A DNA stretch of 64,000 nucleotides from Roseovarius albus (GTDB lineage Bacteria > Pseudomonadota > Alphaproteobacteria > Rhodobacterales > Rhodobacteraceae): the NCBI RefSeq assembly GCF_900172335.1, contig NZ_FWFX01000017.1, positions 20,416 to 84,415 of the forward strand, in the 5' to 3' direction. Positions 24,527 through 34,919 of this stretch are shown in pieces. Within the stretch, counting starts at the first letter, position 1; each line of letters begins with the position of its first letter. The notes beneath the pieces are model-generated. The model saw only the letters and a list, made by a program, of their open reading frames with translations, was not told the DNA's origin and made no database searches. The translations under genes were made by a program, and so were the position numbers.

Positions 24527-26355
24527 AGCGTACTCCCCAATCCAAGCGATTGGTCGGCGCCGCGAGCGTCTGGATCCGTGGCAAGTCCTCCTGCTCCGTG
24601 CCGTTCCTCTTCGTTTTCTGCCTGTTCGACAAGGAAAGCAAACAGAGCTAGAAACGCTAGGGCAAACAGGCTTTGGAAAGCCCCCGCCATAATATTTGAT
24701 CCCAAGAGGCCTTGATACAGGGCGTTGAGGTTCTCGAAATTTGGATCACCTGGCGATGGTCGCCCAGATGTCATTAGGAACTGGCCTAGAAGCGCCGCGA
24801 AAGCAAATGGTAGGGCAAAGACTGACGCGCAAAGCACCGTTTTCCAACACTGCATTTTGAGATGCTGGTCTGCCACGACTAGTGTTGGCAACCCTATGAT
24901 CACCGCGAGCGGGATGTAGAGTGCAAAGACGGGTAAGAGGGGAACCAGTACTTTTTCGATTAGGATCGTAAACGAGAAGCTGCCATCCAGTACAAGTAGC
25001 AGGAATTGGAGCAGGAATATCGTCGCGGCACCCCCGGCCGCGGCGAAGATCGATGGGAAAGCGATCGTCTTGAGGAGGCGCGTTATCGGAACATTCACCA
25101 AATCGTAATCCTCCCAATCTTCGGTGTCGATCAAGTTGCGGCGGATCGACAAGGTGACCACCGACACAAGAAGAAACAGAATTGCCATCGGCAGTATGTC
25201 TTGGGCAGCTCGTTCTACGACAAAAATCAGATCGGCGCTCATAACATCCGCCACCGTCCGCCCCTGTTCTCGGCCCTCCATGATGAATCCATAGAGCCGC
25301 CAAGCGGGATAAAAGATGAACAAAGCAAAGGTCGTGAGAAGAACCGAAATGACCACCTTGTCTTTGAGAAAGAAACGATCCGGCGCCGTTAATTCCTGAA
25401 GGACCCTATTCACCGGCGGATAAATGCTTCCAATATCATCTGAGTCGGTTTGGGAATAGAGAACAGCAAACAGAGCCTTCAGGTTGCGAAGGCAATCGCG
25501 GCCCGCCTCTGCAATGGCGCGCATTTCATCGAGTGTCGGGACCGGTTGGGCGTCATCGAGAGCTTTCTGAAGCATCTTTTGGAGTGCTTCACATTCCTTG
25601 GCCTGGTCTTTCAGCAACCGCATCATGGTTTCAGTGTTTTCGATCGGAAAAACGCTGTCTTGAAACGCCCCACACACCGCGGGTTCGAGGGAATCGATGG
25701 CTTTGAAGTCGTTTCTTGCAATATCGAGACGCTGTCGGGTAACCGAATGATCGTTGACGTCCGCAGTCATTCGTTCAAGAGTATTATCGAACATGTCCAG
25801 GTATGGCGCGTCACTGCCCTTGATCGCCTCGGTGTAATTGACGCGACCGAGGCGAGTCACCAGCCTATAAATGCTGTTTGGGATACCGGCCAACCGATGT
25901 GCAAAGTTTCGGAACATCATCTCGAACGAACGCAAGGTCTTTCCGGCCTGATTGCGCGCAGAGAGCAAGCTGATCATGGCCAAGGCGACGGCCAAGGGCC
26001 ACGGGCTTGCTTCTCCAGACACGAGTGCCTCAGTTTGGGTGGACGTCGGCAAGGCCCCTTGACCACCCGATTGTTGAATGCTGTTGCTCGATTTGATCCA
26101 CAACTCGCCGACTTCGATGCTGAAGACTGAAACGGCATAAATGATCAGGTAAGTTGCGACATAAAAGAAATAGCCTCGATTATACGTCCGAGCCGTCGAC
26201 AATTGGTCATAGCTAATACCCGAAAGCCTAGGAAATCGACCTTTTGAGAGGACCATCTTTAGTTTCTGGTCGTGGAATAACCGGTGCGCTTCCAACCAGA
26301 GTGTGATGGCTCCAACGAAAAAAAACATCCAGAAGGGTAGACCAAAACCAAGCAT
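24523..26355 (-). CDS. Unrecognised polytopic membrane protein coupled to a binding protein
   Basis: This 610-residue protein has one membrane helix at the extreme N-terminus and two more in the first 150 residues. A soluble helical domain of about 180 residues with coiled-coil character follows, then a C-terminal half with about six helices. This could be a channel or a receptor-type scaffold. I see no ATPase, kinase or known transporter motif. The ATG at 26355 lies 66 bp after the stop of a tiny secreted-peptide gene. The downstream solute-binding gene overlaps its end. Together the three look like one envelope unit. Confidence 0.65.
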   Translation of the reverse strand: MLGFGLPFWMFFFVGAITLWLEAHRLFHDQKLKMVLSKGRFPRLSGISYDQLSTARTYNRGYFFYVATYLIIYAVSVFSIEVGELWIKSSNSIQQSGGQGALPTSTQTEALVSGEASPWPLAVALAMISLLSARNQAGKTLRSFEMMFRNFAHRLAGIPNSIYRLVTRLGRVNYTEAIKGSDAPYLDMFDNTLERMTADVNDHSVTRQRLDIARNDFKAIDSLEPAVCGAFQDSVFPIENTETMMRLLKDQAKECEALQKMLQKALDDAQPVPTLDEMRAIAEAGRDCLRNLKALFAVLYSQTDSDDIGSIYPPVNRVLQELTAPDRFFLKDKVVISVLLTTFALFIFYPAWRLYGFIMEGREQGRTVADVMSADLIFVVERAAQDILPMAILFLLVSVVTLSIRRNLIDTEDWEDYDLVNVPITRLLKTIAFPSIFAAAGGAATIFLLQFLLLVLDGSFSFTILIEKVLVPLLPVFALYIPLAVIIGLPTLVVADQHLKMQCWKTVLCASVFALPFAFAALLGQFLMTSGRPSPGDPNFENLNALYQGLLGSNIMAGAFQSLFALAFLALFAFLVEQAENEEERHGAGGLATDPDARGADQSLGLGSTL

Positions 26356-26421
26356 GCAAAACTCCCATGTCTGGGCCTGGGCATTCCCGGGCCCGTTCAG
26401 CGCTGTCGCGCTGCGATTGAG

Positions 26422-26583
26422 CTAGTAGCAGCGTTGGATGGCGGGATTGCAGGACACCGGTACGATGAGTTTCTCTTGCACAACCGAAGGCGCTTTCGGA
26501 GTTGCGTTGACTTGCTCGGGATACACCGTTGGTGTGTAGATCGTAAAAGAAACGAAAATAAATGTAGCGGCAGAAAATAGCAT
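26422..26583 (-). CDS. Putative 53-residue secreted or membrane peptide
   Basis: A short reverse-strand frame starts with ATG at 26583 and a GGGA ribosome-site-like sequence about 7 bases before it. It encodes a hydrophobic N-terminus (MLFSAATFIFVSF), a Pro/Thr-rich stretch, and a C-terminal SCNPAIQRCY with two Cys that could form a disulfide outside the cytoplasm. It is first in line with the membrane protein and solute-binding protein genes on the same strand. It is small and unmatched, so coding status rests on the sensible signal-like start, the Cys pair and the position. Confidence 0.4.
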   Translation of the reverse strand: MLFSAATFIFVSFTIYTPTVYPEQVNATPKAPSVVQEKLIVPVSCNPAIQRCY

Positions 26584-27152
26584 GTTTTGATTCCCAGAAT
26601 TTAATTTAAGAGCAGTATAAAATATCAGTATTTATACCACAAAACGCTGAAATTTAGAAATTGCTCTAAATGTAGTATTCGCCAGCGCCAATGCAACACA
26701 ATCTTGCTTTGTGGAAGCCGCTGCCGATTCTCCGTGTAGTGGAAACGGCATCTGAGCTGCAATGAAACAACAGATCAGCCAGAGCCAGGCTGAGGAAAAC
26801 CGAAAGCGCTGAGCTGAGTAGATCGGAAGGCTTCTCGCCCGTTGAGTCCGCCTCAACTCAGAGGTCAGTGCCCAATCTGACGGTTTGAACGACCGCCTTG
26901 GCGACATGAGTTGCGTCGCAGCAACAAATTGCTGCCGATGCAAAGTGTTTCTGCGCCAGCAACAGTCGCGCCGGCAAAAGTCCGGAAAGTCCGCGCAATG
27001 GCCATTTAAGTTTGATGGAGCGAATGACTGTTTCCTGCCCAATTTTGCGAAATGCTAGGGTCAAAAAACGTGAGATACAGTCGATCTGATCCTGATGAAT
27101 TCAATGCGACTTGACCTTCGAATCTCAATGGCATAGGTCATGAATCACTTGA
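26584..27152. other. Intergenic region upstream of tRNA-Gly
   Basis: This stretch of 570 bp holds no supported gene. Its AT-rich left end (26590-26660) may carry the promoter of the reverse-strand operon. It forms the boundary between the accessory region and the tRNA. Confidence 0.4.
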
Positions 27153-27226
27153 GCGGGCGTTGTGTAGTGGTAAGACCTTAGCCTTCCAAGCTAATGACGC
27201 GGGTTCGATTCCCGCCGCCCGCTCCA
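27153..27226 (+). tRNA. tRNA-Gly (anticodon UCC)
   Basis: The 74 bases fold into a complete cloverleaf. Acceptor arms GCGGGCG and CGCCCGC pair perfectly. The anticodon loop CTTCCAA between TTAGC and GCTAA gives UCC. The T-loop is GGTTCGATTCC, and CCA is encoded. An exact copy of its last 44 bases lies 137 bp downstream. Confidence 0.95.
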
Positions 27227-27319
27227 AGAAATATTTTCCGACACATTACCTATAAAGAATCAAATATGTAACTTTTATGTTGTTGTAATTAAAAGATTTA
27301 TTCGGATTATCGCAGCTGT

Positions 27320-27363
27320 CTTCCAAGCTAATGACGCGGGTTCGATTCCCGCCGCCCGCTCCA
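27320..27363 (+). repeat. Duplicate of the 3' half of tRNA-Gly(UCC): attachment-site scar
   Basis: The 44 bases are identical to 27183-27226, from the anticodon loop to CCA. The 5' half of the tRNA is missing, so no second tRNA can be made. Anticodon loop-to-3' end duplications are the usual mark of tyrosine-recombinase integration into a tRNA gene. Only 93 bp lie between the two copies, so the element itself is gone or was reduced. Confidence 0.8.
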
Positions 27364-27429
27364 GAAAATCCCTTATCACGTTTTATGGTATGGATGTCGT
27401 AAGATGCTGATTTATAAGTGATGTTTATC

Positions 27430-27438
27430 GTCTATACA
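27430..27438. promoter_or_regulatory. Putative HutC operator before hutC
   Basis: GTCTATACA lies 45 bp upstream of the hutC start. Its reverse complement TGTATAGAC is found again in the hutF-hutI divergent promoter at 29558. A motif shared by the two promoter regions of the hut locus fits autoregulation by the GntR-type repressor. Binding is inferred. Confidence 0.5.
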
Positions 27439-27483
27439 AAATATCTGCTTCAGGGCTAGACTGATCCTTCAGGAGGGGCGGGG

Positions 27484-28173
27484 ATGAAAACAGCGTTTCG
27501 CGATATCAGGGACGAGCTGCGGCGGCGTATTATTGCAAATGAGTGGCCCCCCGGTGGCCTGATTCCAAACGAAGTTGACCTTTGTGCCGAATTCAACTGC
27601 GCCCGCGCCACAGTCAACCGCGCGATGCGCGAACTCGCCGAAGAAGGACTCATCGAACGCCGTCGCAAAGCGGGCACGCGCGTGCGTGATGTTCCACGTA
27701 AGCAGGCCACTTTTGAAGTGCCAGTTGTGCGAAAAGAGATTGAAGCCCGTGGGTCGCGGTATCAGTTTACGCTGTTGAGTAGGGAGGCGATGCCCGCGCC
27801 TGCCTGGTTGTGTGCGCGACTGGAGATACCGGATAATAGCCCTGTTTTGCATTTGACGTGTCTGCATTGCGCTGACGGGCATCCGTACCAGTTCGAGGAT
27901 CGTTGGATCAATCTGAAGGCCTTGCCGCAAGCTAAACAGGCCGATTTTTCAAATGTTGGCCCGAATGAGTGGCTGTTGGCCACAGTGCCCTATACAGATG
28001 CACAGATCAGTTTCGGTGCCCTGAACTCCGACCCGGATTTGGCGCATCATTTGGGGTGTAAAGCTGGTGATGCCCTTTTCGTTGCGGAGCGGATGACATC
28101 GTTTCAAGATGAGCCTATTACCTACGTCCGCATGATCCATCAGCGCGGACATCAGATGACGATGCGTTACTAA
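27484..28173 (+). CDS. hutC: Histidine utilisation repressor, GntR/HutC family
   Basis: This 229-residue regulator has an N-terminal GntR winged helix (residues 1-68; EVDLCAEFNCARATVNRAMR is the recognition region) and a C-terminal UTRA ligand-binding domain (about 85-225). HutC proteins repress hut genes and are released by urocanate. The gene lies next to, and convergent with, hutF in the hut cluster. A strong ribosome site (AGGAGG) precedes ATG 27484. A putative operator upstream suggests that it controls itself. Confidence 0.9.
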   Translation: MKTAFRDIRDELRRRIIANEWPPGGLIPNEVDLCAEFNCARATVNRAMRELAEEGLIERRRKAGTRVRDVPRKQATFEVPVVRKEIEARGSRYQFTLLSREAMPAPAWLCARLEIPDNSPVLHLTCLHCADGHPYQFEDRWINLKALPQAKQADFSNVGPNEWLLATVPYTDAQISFGALNSDPDLAHHLGCKAGDALFVAERMTSFQDEPITYVRMIHQRGHQMTMRY

Positions 28174-28182
28174 GTTCGATTG

Positions 28183-29544
28183 CTACAAGGCGTCCAGCAA
28201 GGCGCGAATGGCGCTGTTGTAACGCTGCAAAATGCAATCACGTTCAACATGTTGCCCATTCTTGATCATGTGGCGACCTGCGGACCAGACCTCGCTGATC
28301 ACCCGATCCGGGGCGGCAAAGCAGAGCCCATCCAATAGCTGTTCATCATTCAGAGCCGAGAGCGACGGATGCGCGCGATCAATGGCCACCAGATCAGCCA
28401 GTTTGCCCTCAGCGATCTCTCCAGAATCGCGAGCAAGAGCTTGCGCGCCACCGACTGCCGCTCCGCAGTAGAGTGCTTTGCCGGTTGAACCGCCGTCCAC
28501 AGCAAGGACGTTGCGTTTCATGTCTCTAAGACGTTGAGAATACTCAAGAGTTCTCAGCTCTTCGGTCAGGGAAATCCGAACATTCGAATCAGACCCCAGC
28601 CCGAAACGCCCGCCATGTTCTAGATACGTCGTCCCATTGAAAGGACCATCGCCAAGGTTGGCTTCGGTGATTGGGCACAGACCGGCGACTGCACTGCTTC
28701 GGGCCAATTTGATGGTTTCATCTTCGGTCATATGTGTTGCATGGATCAGGCACCATCGTTTGTTCACATCGACGTTGTCCAGCAACCATGCCACGGGGCG
28801 TTGCCCTAATTTCTCTTCGACCTCAGAAACTTCCCTAAGCTGTTCCGAAGTATGTATATGGATCGGTCCTTCGGGAGTTTGCGCCAGAACCAAGGCCAGG
28901 TCTTCGGGCGAGGTCGCGCGCAGTGAATGCGGCGCAATTCCAACGCTGGCGTCATCCGGCAGGAGTGAGAGGTTTACGCGACACTTATCAACCAAGCGCA
29001 AAAACCGATCTACATCATTGGCAAAGCGCAGTTGATCGCCAGACAATGGCTCTTGATTGACGCCGCCATAAGTGTAGAGAACGGGCAGGTGGGTCAGGCC
29101 GATACCGGTTGTTTGCGCGGCCGCAAAGATGCGTTGGCTCAATTCAGACGGATCGTCATGCTGTGCGCCGCCGGCTTGATGGTGCAGATAATGGAACTCT
29201 CCCACCGAGGAATAGCCTGCCTCTTGCATCTCCATGAAAACCAGGGCCGCGATTGCTTCGACCTGGTCTGGGGTCAAGTGCTCCAGAAAGCGATACATCA
29301 GGCTGCGCCAAGTCCAGAAACTGTCTTGTCCCGAGGTGCGGAACTCCGTCATCCCCGCCATCGCGCGCTGAAAAGCATGGCTGTGCAGGTTGGCCAAAGC
29401 GGGCAGCAGACAATCCACGCATTCATCCTGAGGGGTGCGTGCCACGTCTTCCTTAATCAGGTCAATTTTGCCGTCTTTCAGCGTGACTCTGACATTCTGG
29501 CCCCAGCGACTGCCCAACAGGGCGGATTTGGCATGGATCTGCAT
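28183..29544 (-). CDS. hutF: Formimidoylglutamate deiminase
   Basis: This 453-residue amidohydrolase-superfamily enzyme converts N-formimino-L-glutamate to N-formyl-L-glutamate and ammonia in the two-step branch of histidine breakdown. Visible metal-site motifs are LANLHSHAFQ near the N-terminus, then EFHYLHHQ, IHIHTSEQ, HATHM and GLGSDSN. The ATG at 29544 is chosen over one 57 bases upstream because it has GAGGA correctly placed and begins the family-like sequence. It is divergent from hutI with a shared promoter region, and works with HutG, found downstream of hutH. Confidence 0.93.
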   Translation of the reverse strand: MQIHAKSALLGSRWGQNVRVTLKDGKIDLIKEDVARTPQDECVDCLLPALANLHSHAFQRAMAGMTEFRTSGQDSFWTWRSLMYRFLEHLTPDQVEAIAALVFMEMQEAGYSSVGEFHYLHHQAGGAQHDDPSELSQRIFAAAQTTGIGLTHLPVLYTYGGVNQEPLSGDQLRFANDVDRFLRLVDKCRVNLSLLPDDASVGIAPHSLRATSPEDLALVLAQTPEGPIHIHTSEQLREVSEVEEKLGQRPVAWLLDNVDVNKRWCLIHATHMTEDETIKLARSSAVAGLCPITEANLGDGPFNGTTYLEHGGRFGLGSDSNVRISLTEELRTLEYSQRLRDMKRNVLAVDGGSTGKALYCGAAVGGAQALARDSGEIAEGKLADLVAIDRAHPSLSALNDEQLLDGLCFAAPDRVISEVWSAGRHMIKNGQHVERDCILQRYNSAIRALLDAL

Positions 29545-29557
29545 GGCATCCTCAATA

Positions 29558-29593
29558 TGTATAGACAAATATTTATTACAGCGATATAGACGA
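29558..29593. promoter_or_regulatory. Putative HutC operators in the hutF-hutI divergent promoter
   Basis: TGTATAGACA (29558-29567) shares nine bases with the inverse site before hutC. A weaker relative, ATATAGACGA, follows at 29584-29593. The 83-bp gap between the two divergent genes would let one repressor control both. Inferred from repetition of the motif. Confidence 0.5.
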
Positions 29594-29627
29594 AACATCA
29601 AGAACCCCGAGCATTGGTAAAATTGCG

Positions 29628-30833
29628 ATGAATAAAAGGATTTTCACCAACCTAGACGTGGCAAGCCTTGCCGCTGGTTCTGTAGCATATGGTCTGATCA
29701 ATAATGCGGCTATTGCTGTTGAAGGTGAGAAAATTTTGTGGGTCGGGCCCGCTGATGAAGTCCCGCAGGATCTACAATCAGCCGAGCATAGTGATTTAGG
29801 CGGTCGGCTGGTGACGCCGGCCTTGATTGATTGCCATACACACATCGTGGCAGGCGGTAATCGGGCAGAAGAATTCGAGATGCGCCTGAATGGGGCCTCT
29901 TACGAAGAAGTGGCGCGCGCAGGCGGCGGAATTAATTCCACGGTTCGTGCAACACGGGCAGCGGATCAGGATGCGTTGATGCAGCAAACGCTGCCCCGCC
30001 TTGACGCGCTCATCGCAGAAGGCGTCAGCTCGGTCGAAGTCAAGTCGGGTTATGGGCTGGAGCAGGACACTGAGCTTCGAATGTTGCGGGCTGCGCGCGC
30101 GCTCGAAACGCTACGTCCGGTGCGGATCAAAGCCACCTATCTTGGTGCACATGCAGTGCCGCCGGAATATGCGGATCGCGCGGACGACTATATTGATGAG
30201 GTTGTGATTCCGACATTGCGCGCTGCGCATGCCGAGAGGTTGGTGGATGCCGTGGACGGATTCTGCGAGGGGATCGCTTTCCAGCCTGAACAGATCGCGC
30301 GGGTGTTTGATGTGGCGAAGGAACTGGGCTTGCCCGTCAAACTGCATGCCGAGCAGCTGTCCAATCTGGGTGGCGCCAAATTGGCGGCATCCTATGGTGC
30401 GATGTCGGCGGATCACATCGAATATTTGGACGAAGACGGCGTGATTGCAATGGCACAGGCAGGCACGACTGCCGTGATTCTGCCAGGGGCGTTCTATACT
30501 CTGCGCGAAACACAGCGGCCGCCGATCTATCAGCTGCGCAAACACAAAGTGCCGATGGCCTTGGCCACGGATTGTAACCCCGGATCGTCTCCGCTGACAT
30601 CGCTGCTCTTGACCATGAATATGGGCTGCACTTTGTTTCGGATGACACCGGAAGAGGCGCTTACTGGCGTGACAAGACACGCGGCACAGGCGCTGGGTCT
30701 ATCCGATGCCGGCGTCATCGCACCGGGCAAGCGTGCCGATCTCGCGGTATGGGATGTAAAACACCCTGCCGAACTGTCTTATCGCATCGGGTTCAACCCG
30801 CTTCACCAACGCATCTTTGGAGGTCAACTGTGA
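29628..30833 (+). CDS. hutI: Imidazolonepropionase
   Basis: This 401-residue metal-dependent amidohydrolase opens the ring of 4-imidazolone-5-propionate to give N-formiminoglutamate, the third step of histidine breakdown. The motifs are [34 protein letters not shown] and ATDCNPGS, which supply the metal ligands and substrate contacts of the family. The length is normal. Its stop overlaps the GTG start of hutH. The product is the substrate of HutF, encoded on the other strand. Confidence 0.95.
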   Translation: MNKRIFTNLDVASLAAGSVAYGLINNAAIAVEGEKILWVGPADEVPQDLQSAEHSDLGGRLVTPALIDCHTHIVAGGNRAEEFEMRLNGASYEEVARAGGGINSTVRATRAADQDALMQQTLPRLDALIAEGVSSVEVKSGYGLEQDTELRMLRAARALETLRPVRIKATYLGAHAVPPEYADRADDYIDEVVIPTLRAAHAERLVDAVDGFCEGIAFQPEQIARVFDVAKELGLPVKLHAEQLSNLGGAKLAASYGAMSADHIEYLDEDGVIAMAQAGTTAVILPGAFYTLRETQRPPIYQLRKHKVPMALATDCNPGSSPLTSLLLTMNMGCTLFRMTPEEALTGVTRHAAQALGLSDAGVIAPGKRADLAVWDVKHPAELSYRIGFNPLHQRIFGGQL

Positions 30834-32365
30834 CATCACTCACCTTGGTTCCTGGTCACGCCACGCTGGCGCAGTTGGAAGGTATTTATTGGAACGACAG
30901 GGCAGCTCGTTTGGATGAGACGTGCAAACACGCAATCGACGCGGCAGCGCAGCGGATCAAAGTCGCAGCCGATGGTGATGTTGCCGTTTACGGAGTGAAC
31001 ACCGGATTTGGGAAACTGGCCTCGGTCAAGGTTGCCCCGGAAGATACAGCCACGCTGCAACGCAACCTGATTCTATCTCACTGCTGTGGTGTAGGTGAAC
31101 CAATGCCGCGCAAGCTGGTACGCTTGATGATGACGCTCAAGCTGTTGTCCTTTGGGCGCGGGGCGTCGGGTGTCAGGTGGGAGCTGGTGGAACTGCTGCA
31201 AAACATGCTCGCCAAGGGCGTGACCCCAGTGGTACCTGCACAGGGGTCCGTTGGGGCTTCGGGCGATTTGGCCCCACTGGCACATATGACTGCGGCTTTG
31301 ATGGGCGAGGGGGAAGCTGAGTTTGGCGGGCAAGTGCTGCAGGCGGCTGAGGCTTTGAAGCGCGCGGGTCTAACACCCGGTATTTTGGGCCCGAAAGAAG
31401 GTCTGGCATTCATTAATGGGACGCAGTTCACCACGGCCTATGCGCTAGCGGGGCTGTTTCAAGGATGGCGCGCGGCGCGCAATGCCTTGGTCATTTCTGC
31501 CATGTCGACCGATGCGATCATGGGCTCCACCGCACCGCTTCAACCAGAGATCCACGCCTTGAGGGGCCATCGCGGGCAGATCGAGGCGGCGGCAACTATG
31601 CGTGCCATTCTGGCGGGGTCTGAAATTCGCGAAAGCCACCGCGAGGGCGATACCCGCGTGCAAGATCCATATTGCATCCGCTGTCAGCCGCAGGTGACCG
31701 GCGCGGCAATGGATGTGTTGCGTCAGGCCGCGACGACGGTGTTGACCGAAGCCAACGCCGCCACTGACAACCCGCTGGTTCTGACCGAGGCCGATATGAT
31801 TGTGTCCGGCGGGAACTTCCACGCTGAACCGGTTGGCTTTGCAGCTGATATGATCGCGCTCGCGCTAGCCGAGATCGGTGCGATTTCTCAACGTCGTGTG
31901 GCACTGATGGTGGATCCGACGCTCAGCTTCGATCTGCCTCCGTTCCTGACTCCTAATCCGGGGCTGAACTCAGGGTTGATGATTGCCGAGGTGACCACGG
32001 CTGCGCTGATGAGCGAGAACAAACATCTGGCCAACCCTTGCGTGACCGATTCAACACCGACATCCGCAAACCAAGAGGATCACGTCTCTATGGCCGCCCA
32101 TGGCGCGCGGCGTTTGAACCAGATGGTTGCCAATCTCAACAACATTCTGGGGGTCGAGATGTTGTGCGCTGCGAGCGGGGTAGAGTTCCGCGCACCACTA
32201 CAGACAAGCAAAACGTTGCAGCAGGCGATCACACGGTTACGTCAGGAAGTTGCACTGCTGGATGATGATCGCTTTATGGCGCCGGATCTTCAGGCTGCCT
32301 GCGACCTGATGGCCAGCGGCGCGATCCTTGAGACGCTAGACGTCAAGCTGCCGGAACTGGCCTGA
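30830..32365 (+). CDS. hutH: Histidine ammonia-lyase
   Basis: This 511-residue enzyme removes ammonia from L-histidine to give urocanate, the first step of the pathway. The self-made MIO electrophile arises from Ala143-Ser144-Gly145 in GASGDLAPL. Other family motifs are [28 protein letters not shown] and QEDHVSM. The GTG at 30830, overlapping the hutI stop (GTGA), is preferred over an upstream ATG inside hutI, since the protein then begins in the way the family does. It is coupled to hutG downstream. Confidence 0.95.
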   Translation: MTSLTLVPGHATLAQLEGIYWNDRAARLDETCKHAIDAAAQRIKVAADGDVAVYGVNTGFGKLASVKVAPEDTATLQRNLILSHCCGVGEPMPRKLVRLMMTLKLLSFGRGASGVRWELVELLQNMLAKGVTPVVPAQGSVGASGDLAPLAHMTAALMGEGEAEFGGQVLQAAEALKRAGLTPGILGPKEGLAFINGTQFTTAYALAGLFQGWRAARNALVISAMSTDAIMGSTAPLQPEIHALRGHRGQIEAAATMRAILAGSEIRESHREGDTRVQDPYCIRCQPQVTGAAMDVLRQAATTVLTEANAATDNPLVLTEADMIVSGGNFHAEPVGFAADMIALALAEIGAISQRRVALMVDPTLSFDLPPFLTPNPGLNSGLMIAEVTTAALMSENKHLANPCVTDSTPTSANQEDHVSMAAHGARRLNQMVANLNNILGVEMLCAASGVEFRAPLQTSKTLQQAITRLRQEVALLDDDRFMAPDLQAACDLMASGAILETLDVKLPELA

Positions 32366-33180
32366 TGCAGGTGTTCAAGGTTCAATCTGGCGATAGCCCT
32401 ATCGTGCTTGGCCTGCCGCATGGGGGCACCTATTTGCCGGACGAAATTAAGGCACGCTTGAATGACAACGGGCGCATGCTAGCAGATACAGATTGGCATA
32501 TTGAAAGGCTCTATTCAGGCCTATTCCCGGGGGCGACGGTGGTGAAATCCAATAGCCATCGCTATGTCATCGACGCCAACCGCAACCCACATGGTGTATC
32601 GCTGTACCCGGGGCAAAATACCACCACACTGGTGCCGTTGACAGATTTTGACGGTGCGCCGATCTGGAGTGAAGGTCAGGAGCCTTCAGATGACGAGATC
32701 GAAGACCGTAGGGCCCAGTTTCATACGCCGTATCATGAGGCGCTGGAGCTGGAATTGGCACGGGTCAAAGCCAAACACGGTGTAGCGATCTTGTTTGATT
32801 GCCATTCGATCCGCTCGAACATTCCATTCCTGTTCGATGGTGAACTGCCGATTTTCAATACTGGAACCAACAATGGCGAAACCTGTGCACCCGGAATCGA
32901 GCACGCGGTGCATCACGTCGCGGAAGCTTCGGGTCAATCTTCCGTTTTGAACGGCCGTTTCAAGGGCGGCTGGTCCACGCGCCATTACGGCCAGCCTGAT
33001 ACCGGCGTTCATGCCATCCAAATGGAAATTTCTCAGCGTGCCTATATGTTTGAGACCCCGCCTTGGAATTACGATGAGGCACGCGCTGCAGCCATTAGAC
33101 CGCATCTGCAACAGATGCTTGAAACTCTCAATGATCTGGCCCTGTCAGGCCGCTTGCAAACGGAAGGGAATGCCCCATGA
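32365..33180 (+). CDS. hutG: N-formylglutamate deformylase
   Basis: This 271-residue FGase-family enzyme hydrolyses N-formyl-L-glutamate to glutamate and formate, the last step after HutF. The motifs are [11 protein letters not shown] (residues 15-25), a DTDWH-like region, [16 protein letters not shown] and MEISQRAYM, typical of the family. It overlaps hutH at the start (TGATG) and hutU at the end (ATGA). The presence of both HutF and HutG shows that the five-step pathway, which produces formate instead of formamide, is used. Confidence 0.93.
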   Translation: MQVFKVQSGDSPIVLGLPHGGTYLPDEIKARLNDNGRMLADTDWHIERLYSGLFPGATVVKSNSHRYVIDANRNPHGVSLYPGQNTTTLVPLTDFDGAPIWSEGQEPSDDEIEDRRAQFHTPYHEALELELARVKAKHGVAILFDCHSIRSNIPFLFDGELPIFNTGTNNGETCAPGIEHAVHHVAEASGQSSVLNGRFKGGWSTRHYGQPDTGVHAIQMEISQRAYMFETPPWNYDEARAAAIRPHLQQMLETLNDLALSGRLQTEGNAP

Positions 33181-34847
33181 GCGATCCTCGTAAAAACACC
33201 CGTGACATCTTCCCCCCAACGGGCACTGAGCTGAATGCCAAAAGCTGGCTGACCGAGGCCCCCCTGCGGATGATGATGAACAACTTGCATCCCGACGTTG
33301 CTGAAAATCCGCATGAACTGGTGGTGTACGGCGGCATCGGGCGGGCCGCGCGGACATGGAAGGATTTCGACCTGATCTGTGACAGCCTCAAGGATCTGGA
33401 TGAAGACGAGACCCTTGTGGTGCAGTCCGGCAAGCCCGTCGCCATTGTGCGCACGCACAAGGATGCGCCGCGCGTGTTGATCGCCAACTCCAACCTCGTG
33501 CCGCATTGGGCCAATTGGGATCATTTCAACGAGCTCGATAAAAAGGGCCTGATGATGTACGGCCAGATGACCGCGGGGTCCTGGATCTATATCGGGTCAC
33601 AGGGTATCGTGCAGGGCACTTACGAGACCTTCATGGAGGCCGGGCGTCAGCACTACAATGGCAATCTCAACGGCCGTTGGATTTTGACAGGTGGTCTTGG
33701 GGGCATGGGGGGTGCTCAACCTTTGGCGGCCGTAATGGCCGGTGCCTGTTGTCTGGCGGTCGAGTGCGACGAGAAAAGCGCCGAGTTCCGCAAACGCACG
33801 CGTTATGTCGATGAAATCACCCATAGTCTTGATGATGCGCTGGACATGATCGACCGTTGGACCAAGGCGGGTGAAGCGAAATCCGTTGGCCTGATCGGCA
33901 ATGCTGCCGACATTTTCCCCGAGATTTATAAGCGCGGAATCCGCCCGGATATCGTGACTGATCAAACCTCAGCCCATGATCCAGTGAACGGCTATCTACC
34001 GCAGGGTTGGAGCGTGGCGGAATGGCGTGCCAAGGCAGAAACAAACCCTAAAGCGGTGGAAAAGGCGGCACGCGCTTCAATGAAAGTCCATGTGGCTGCG
34101 ATGGTTGACTTCCACAACAATGGCGTGCCGACCGTGGACTATGGCAACAACATTCGTCAGGTGGCGCTTGATGAAGGGCTGGAGGATGCCTTTGCTTTTC
34201 CCGGCTTTGTGCCTGCTTACATTCGTCCGCTGTTCTGCCGTGGTATCGGCCCGTTCCGTTGGGCTGCGCTGTCGGGTGACCCAGAGGATATCTACAAGAC
34301 CGATCAGAAGGTCAAAGAGATCCTGCCTGACAACATGCACCTGCACAACTGGCTGGACATGGCACGAGAACGGATCGATTTCCAGGGACTGCCTGCGCGC
34401 ATTTGCTGGGTTGGTCTAGGTGATCGTCACCGCTTGGGGTTGGCCTTCAATGAAATGGTCAAGACCGGCGAATTGAAAGCCCCGGTTGTCATTGGACGCG
34501 ATCATTTGGATTCCGGTTCTGTTGCGTCGCCCAACCGTGAAACCGAATCCATGAAGGACGGGTCGGATGCGGTTTCCGACTGGCCTCTGTTGAATGCGCT
34601 GGTCAACACAGCGTCCGGGGCGACATGGGTGTCGCTGCACCATGGTGGTGGGGTTGGCATGGGCTTCAGCCAGCACGCGGGCGTGGTGATTTGTGCGGAT
34701 GGCACCGAAGACGCGGCCAAACGGCTGGAACGGGTGTTGTGGAACGATCCGGCCTCGGGCGTCTGGCGTCATGCTGATGCTGGGTACGAAAGCGCGAAAG
34801 AGTGTGCACGGGTGAATGGCCTGCGCCTTCCCGGTATCCTTGGCTGA
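33177..34847 (+). CDS. hutU: Urocanate hydratase
   Basis: This 556-residue enzyme adds water to urocanate to give imidazolonepropionate, with NAD+ as an electrophilic cofactor. The family landmarks are [29 protein letters not shown] for the dinucleotide, [17 protein letters not shown] and [11 protein letters not shown]. Its length is that of the family. It is the last gene of the hutIHGU transcript; a hairpin follows the stop codon. Confidence 0.96.
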   Translation: MSDPRKNTRDIFPPTGTELNAKSWLTEAPLRMMMNNLHPDVAENPHELVVYGGIGRAARTWKDFDLICDSLKDLDEDETLVVQSGKPVAIVRTHKDAPRVLIANSNLVPHWANWDHFNELDKKGLMMYGQMTAGSWIYIGSQGIVQGTYETFMEAGRQHYNGNLNGRWILTGGLGGMGGAQPLAAVMAGACCLAVECDEKSAEFRKRTRYVDEITHSLDDALDMIDRWTKAGEAKSVGLIGNAADIFPEIYKRGIRPDIVTDQTSAHDPVNGYLPQGWSVAEWRAKAETNPKAVEKAARASMKVHVAAMVDFHNNGVPTVDYGNNIRQVALDEGLEDAFAFPGFVPAYIRPLFCRGIGPFRWAALSGDPEDIYKTDQKVKEILPDNMHLHNWLDMARERIDFQGLPARICWVGLGDRHRLGLAFNEMVKTGELKAPVVIGRDHLDSGSVASPNRETESMKDGSDAVSDWPLLNALVNTASGATWVSLHHGGGVGMGFSQHAGVVICADGTEDAAKRLERVLWNDPASGVWRHADAGYESAKECARVNGLRLPGILG

Positions 34848-34857
34848 TGCCGCATGA

Positions 34858-34891
34858 TGGCGGGTTTAGCGAATGACGCTTGAACCCGCCA
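34858..34891 (+). terminator. Hairpin after hutU
   Basis: TGGCGGGTT (34858-34866) pairs with AACCCGCCA (34883-34891), and inside it AGCG pairs with CGCT around a five-base loop. No T-run follows, so termination may be Rho-aided. It lies just beyond the last hut gene. Confidence 0.5.
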
Positions 34892-34919
34892 ATCTCCCGG
34901 TGATAAACAATACCGCGCG

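Noticed and set aside
25450..26130. 226-codon forward frame
   Set aside because: It is antisense to the polytopic membrane protein, whose helices and coupling to its neighbour are convincing.
27320..27363. A second tRNA-Gly gene
   Set aside because: Only the 3' half of the tRNA is present; the acceptor 5' strand and D-arm are missing.
30111..30680. 189-codon reverse frame inside hutI
   Set aside because: It is antisense to a clear imidazolonepropionase gene and has no recognisable features.
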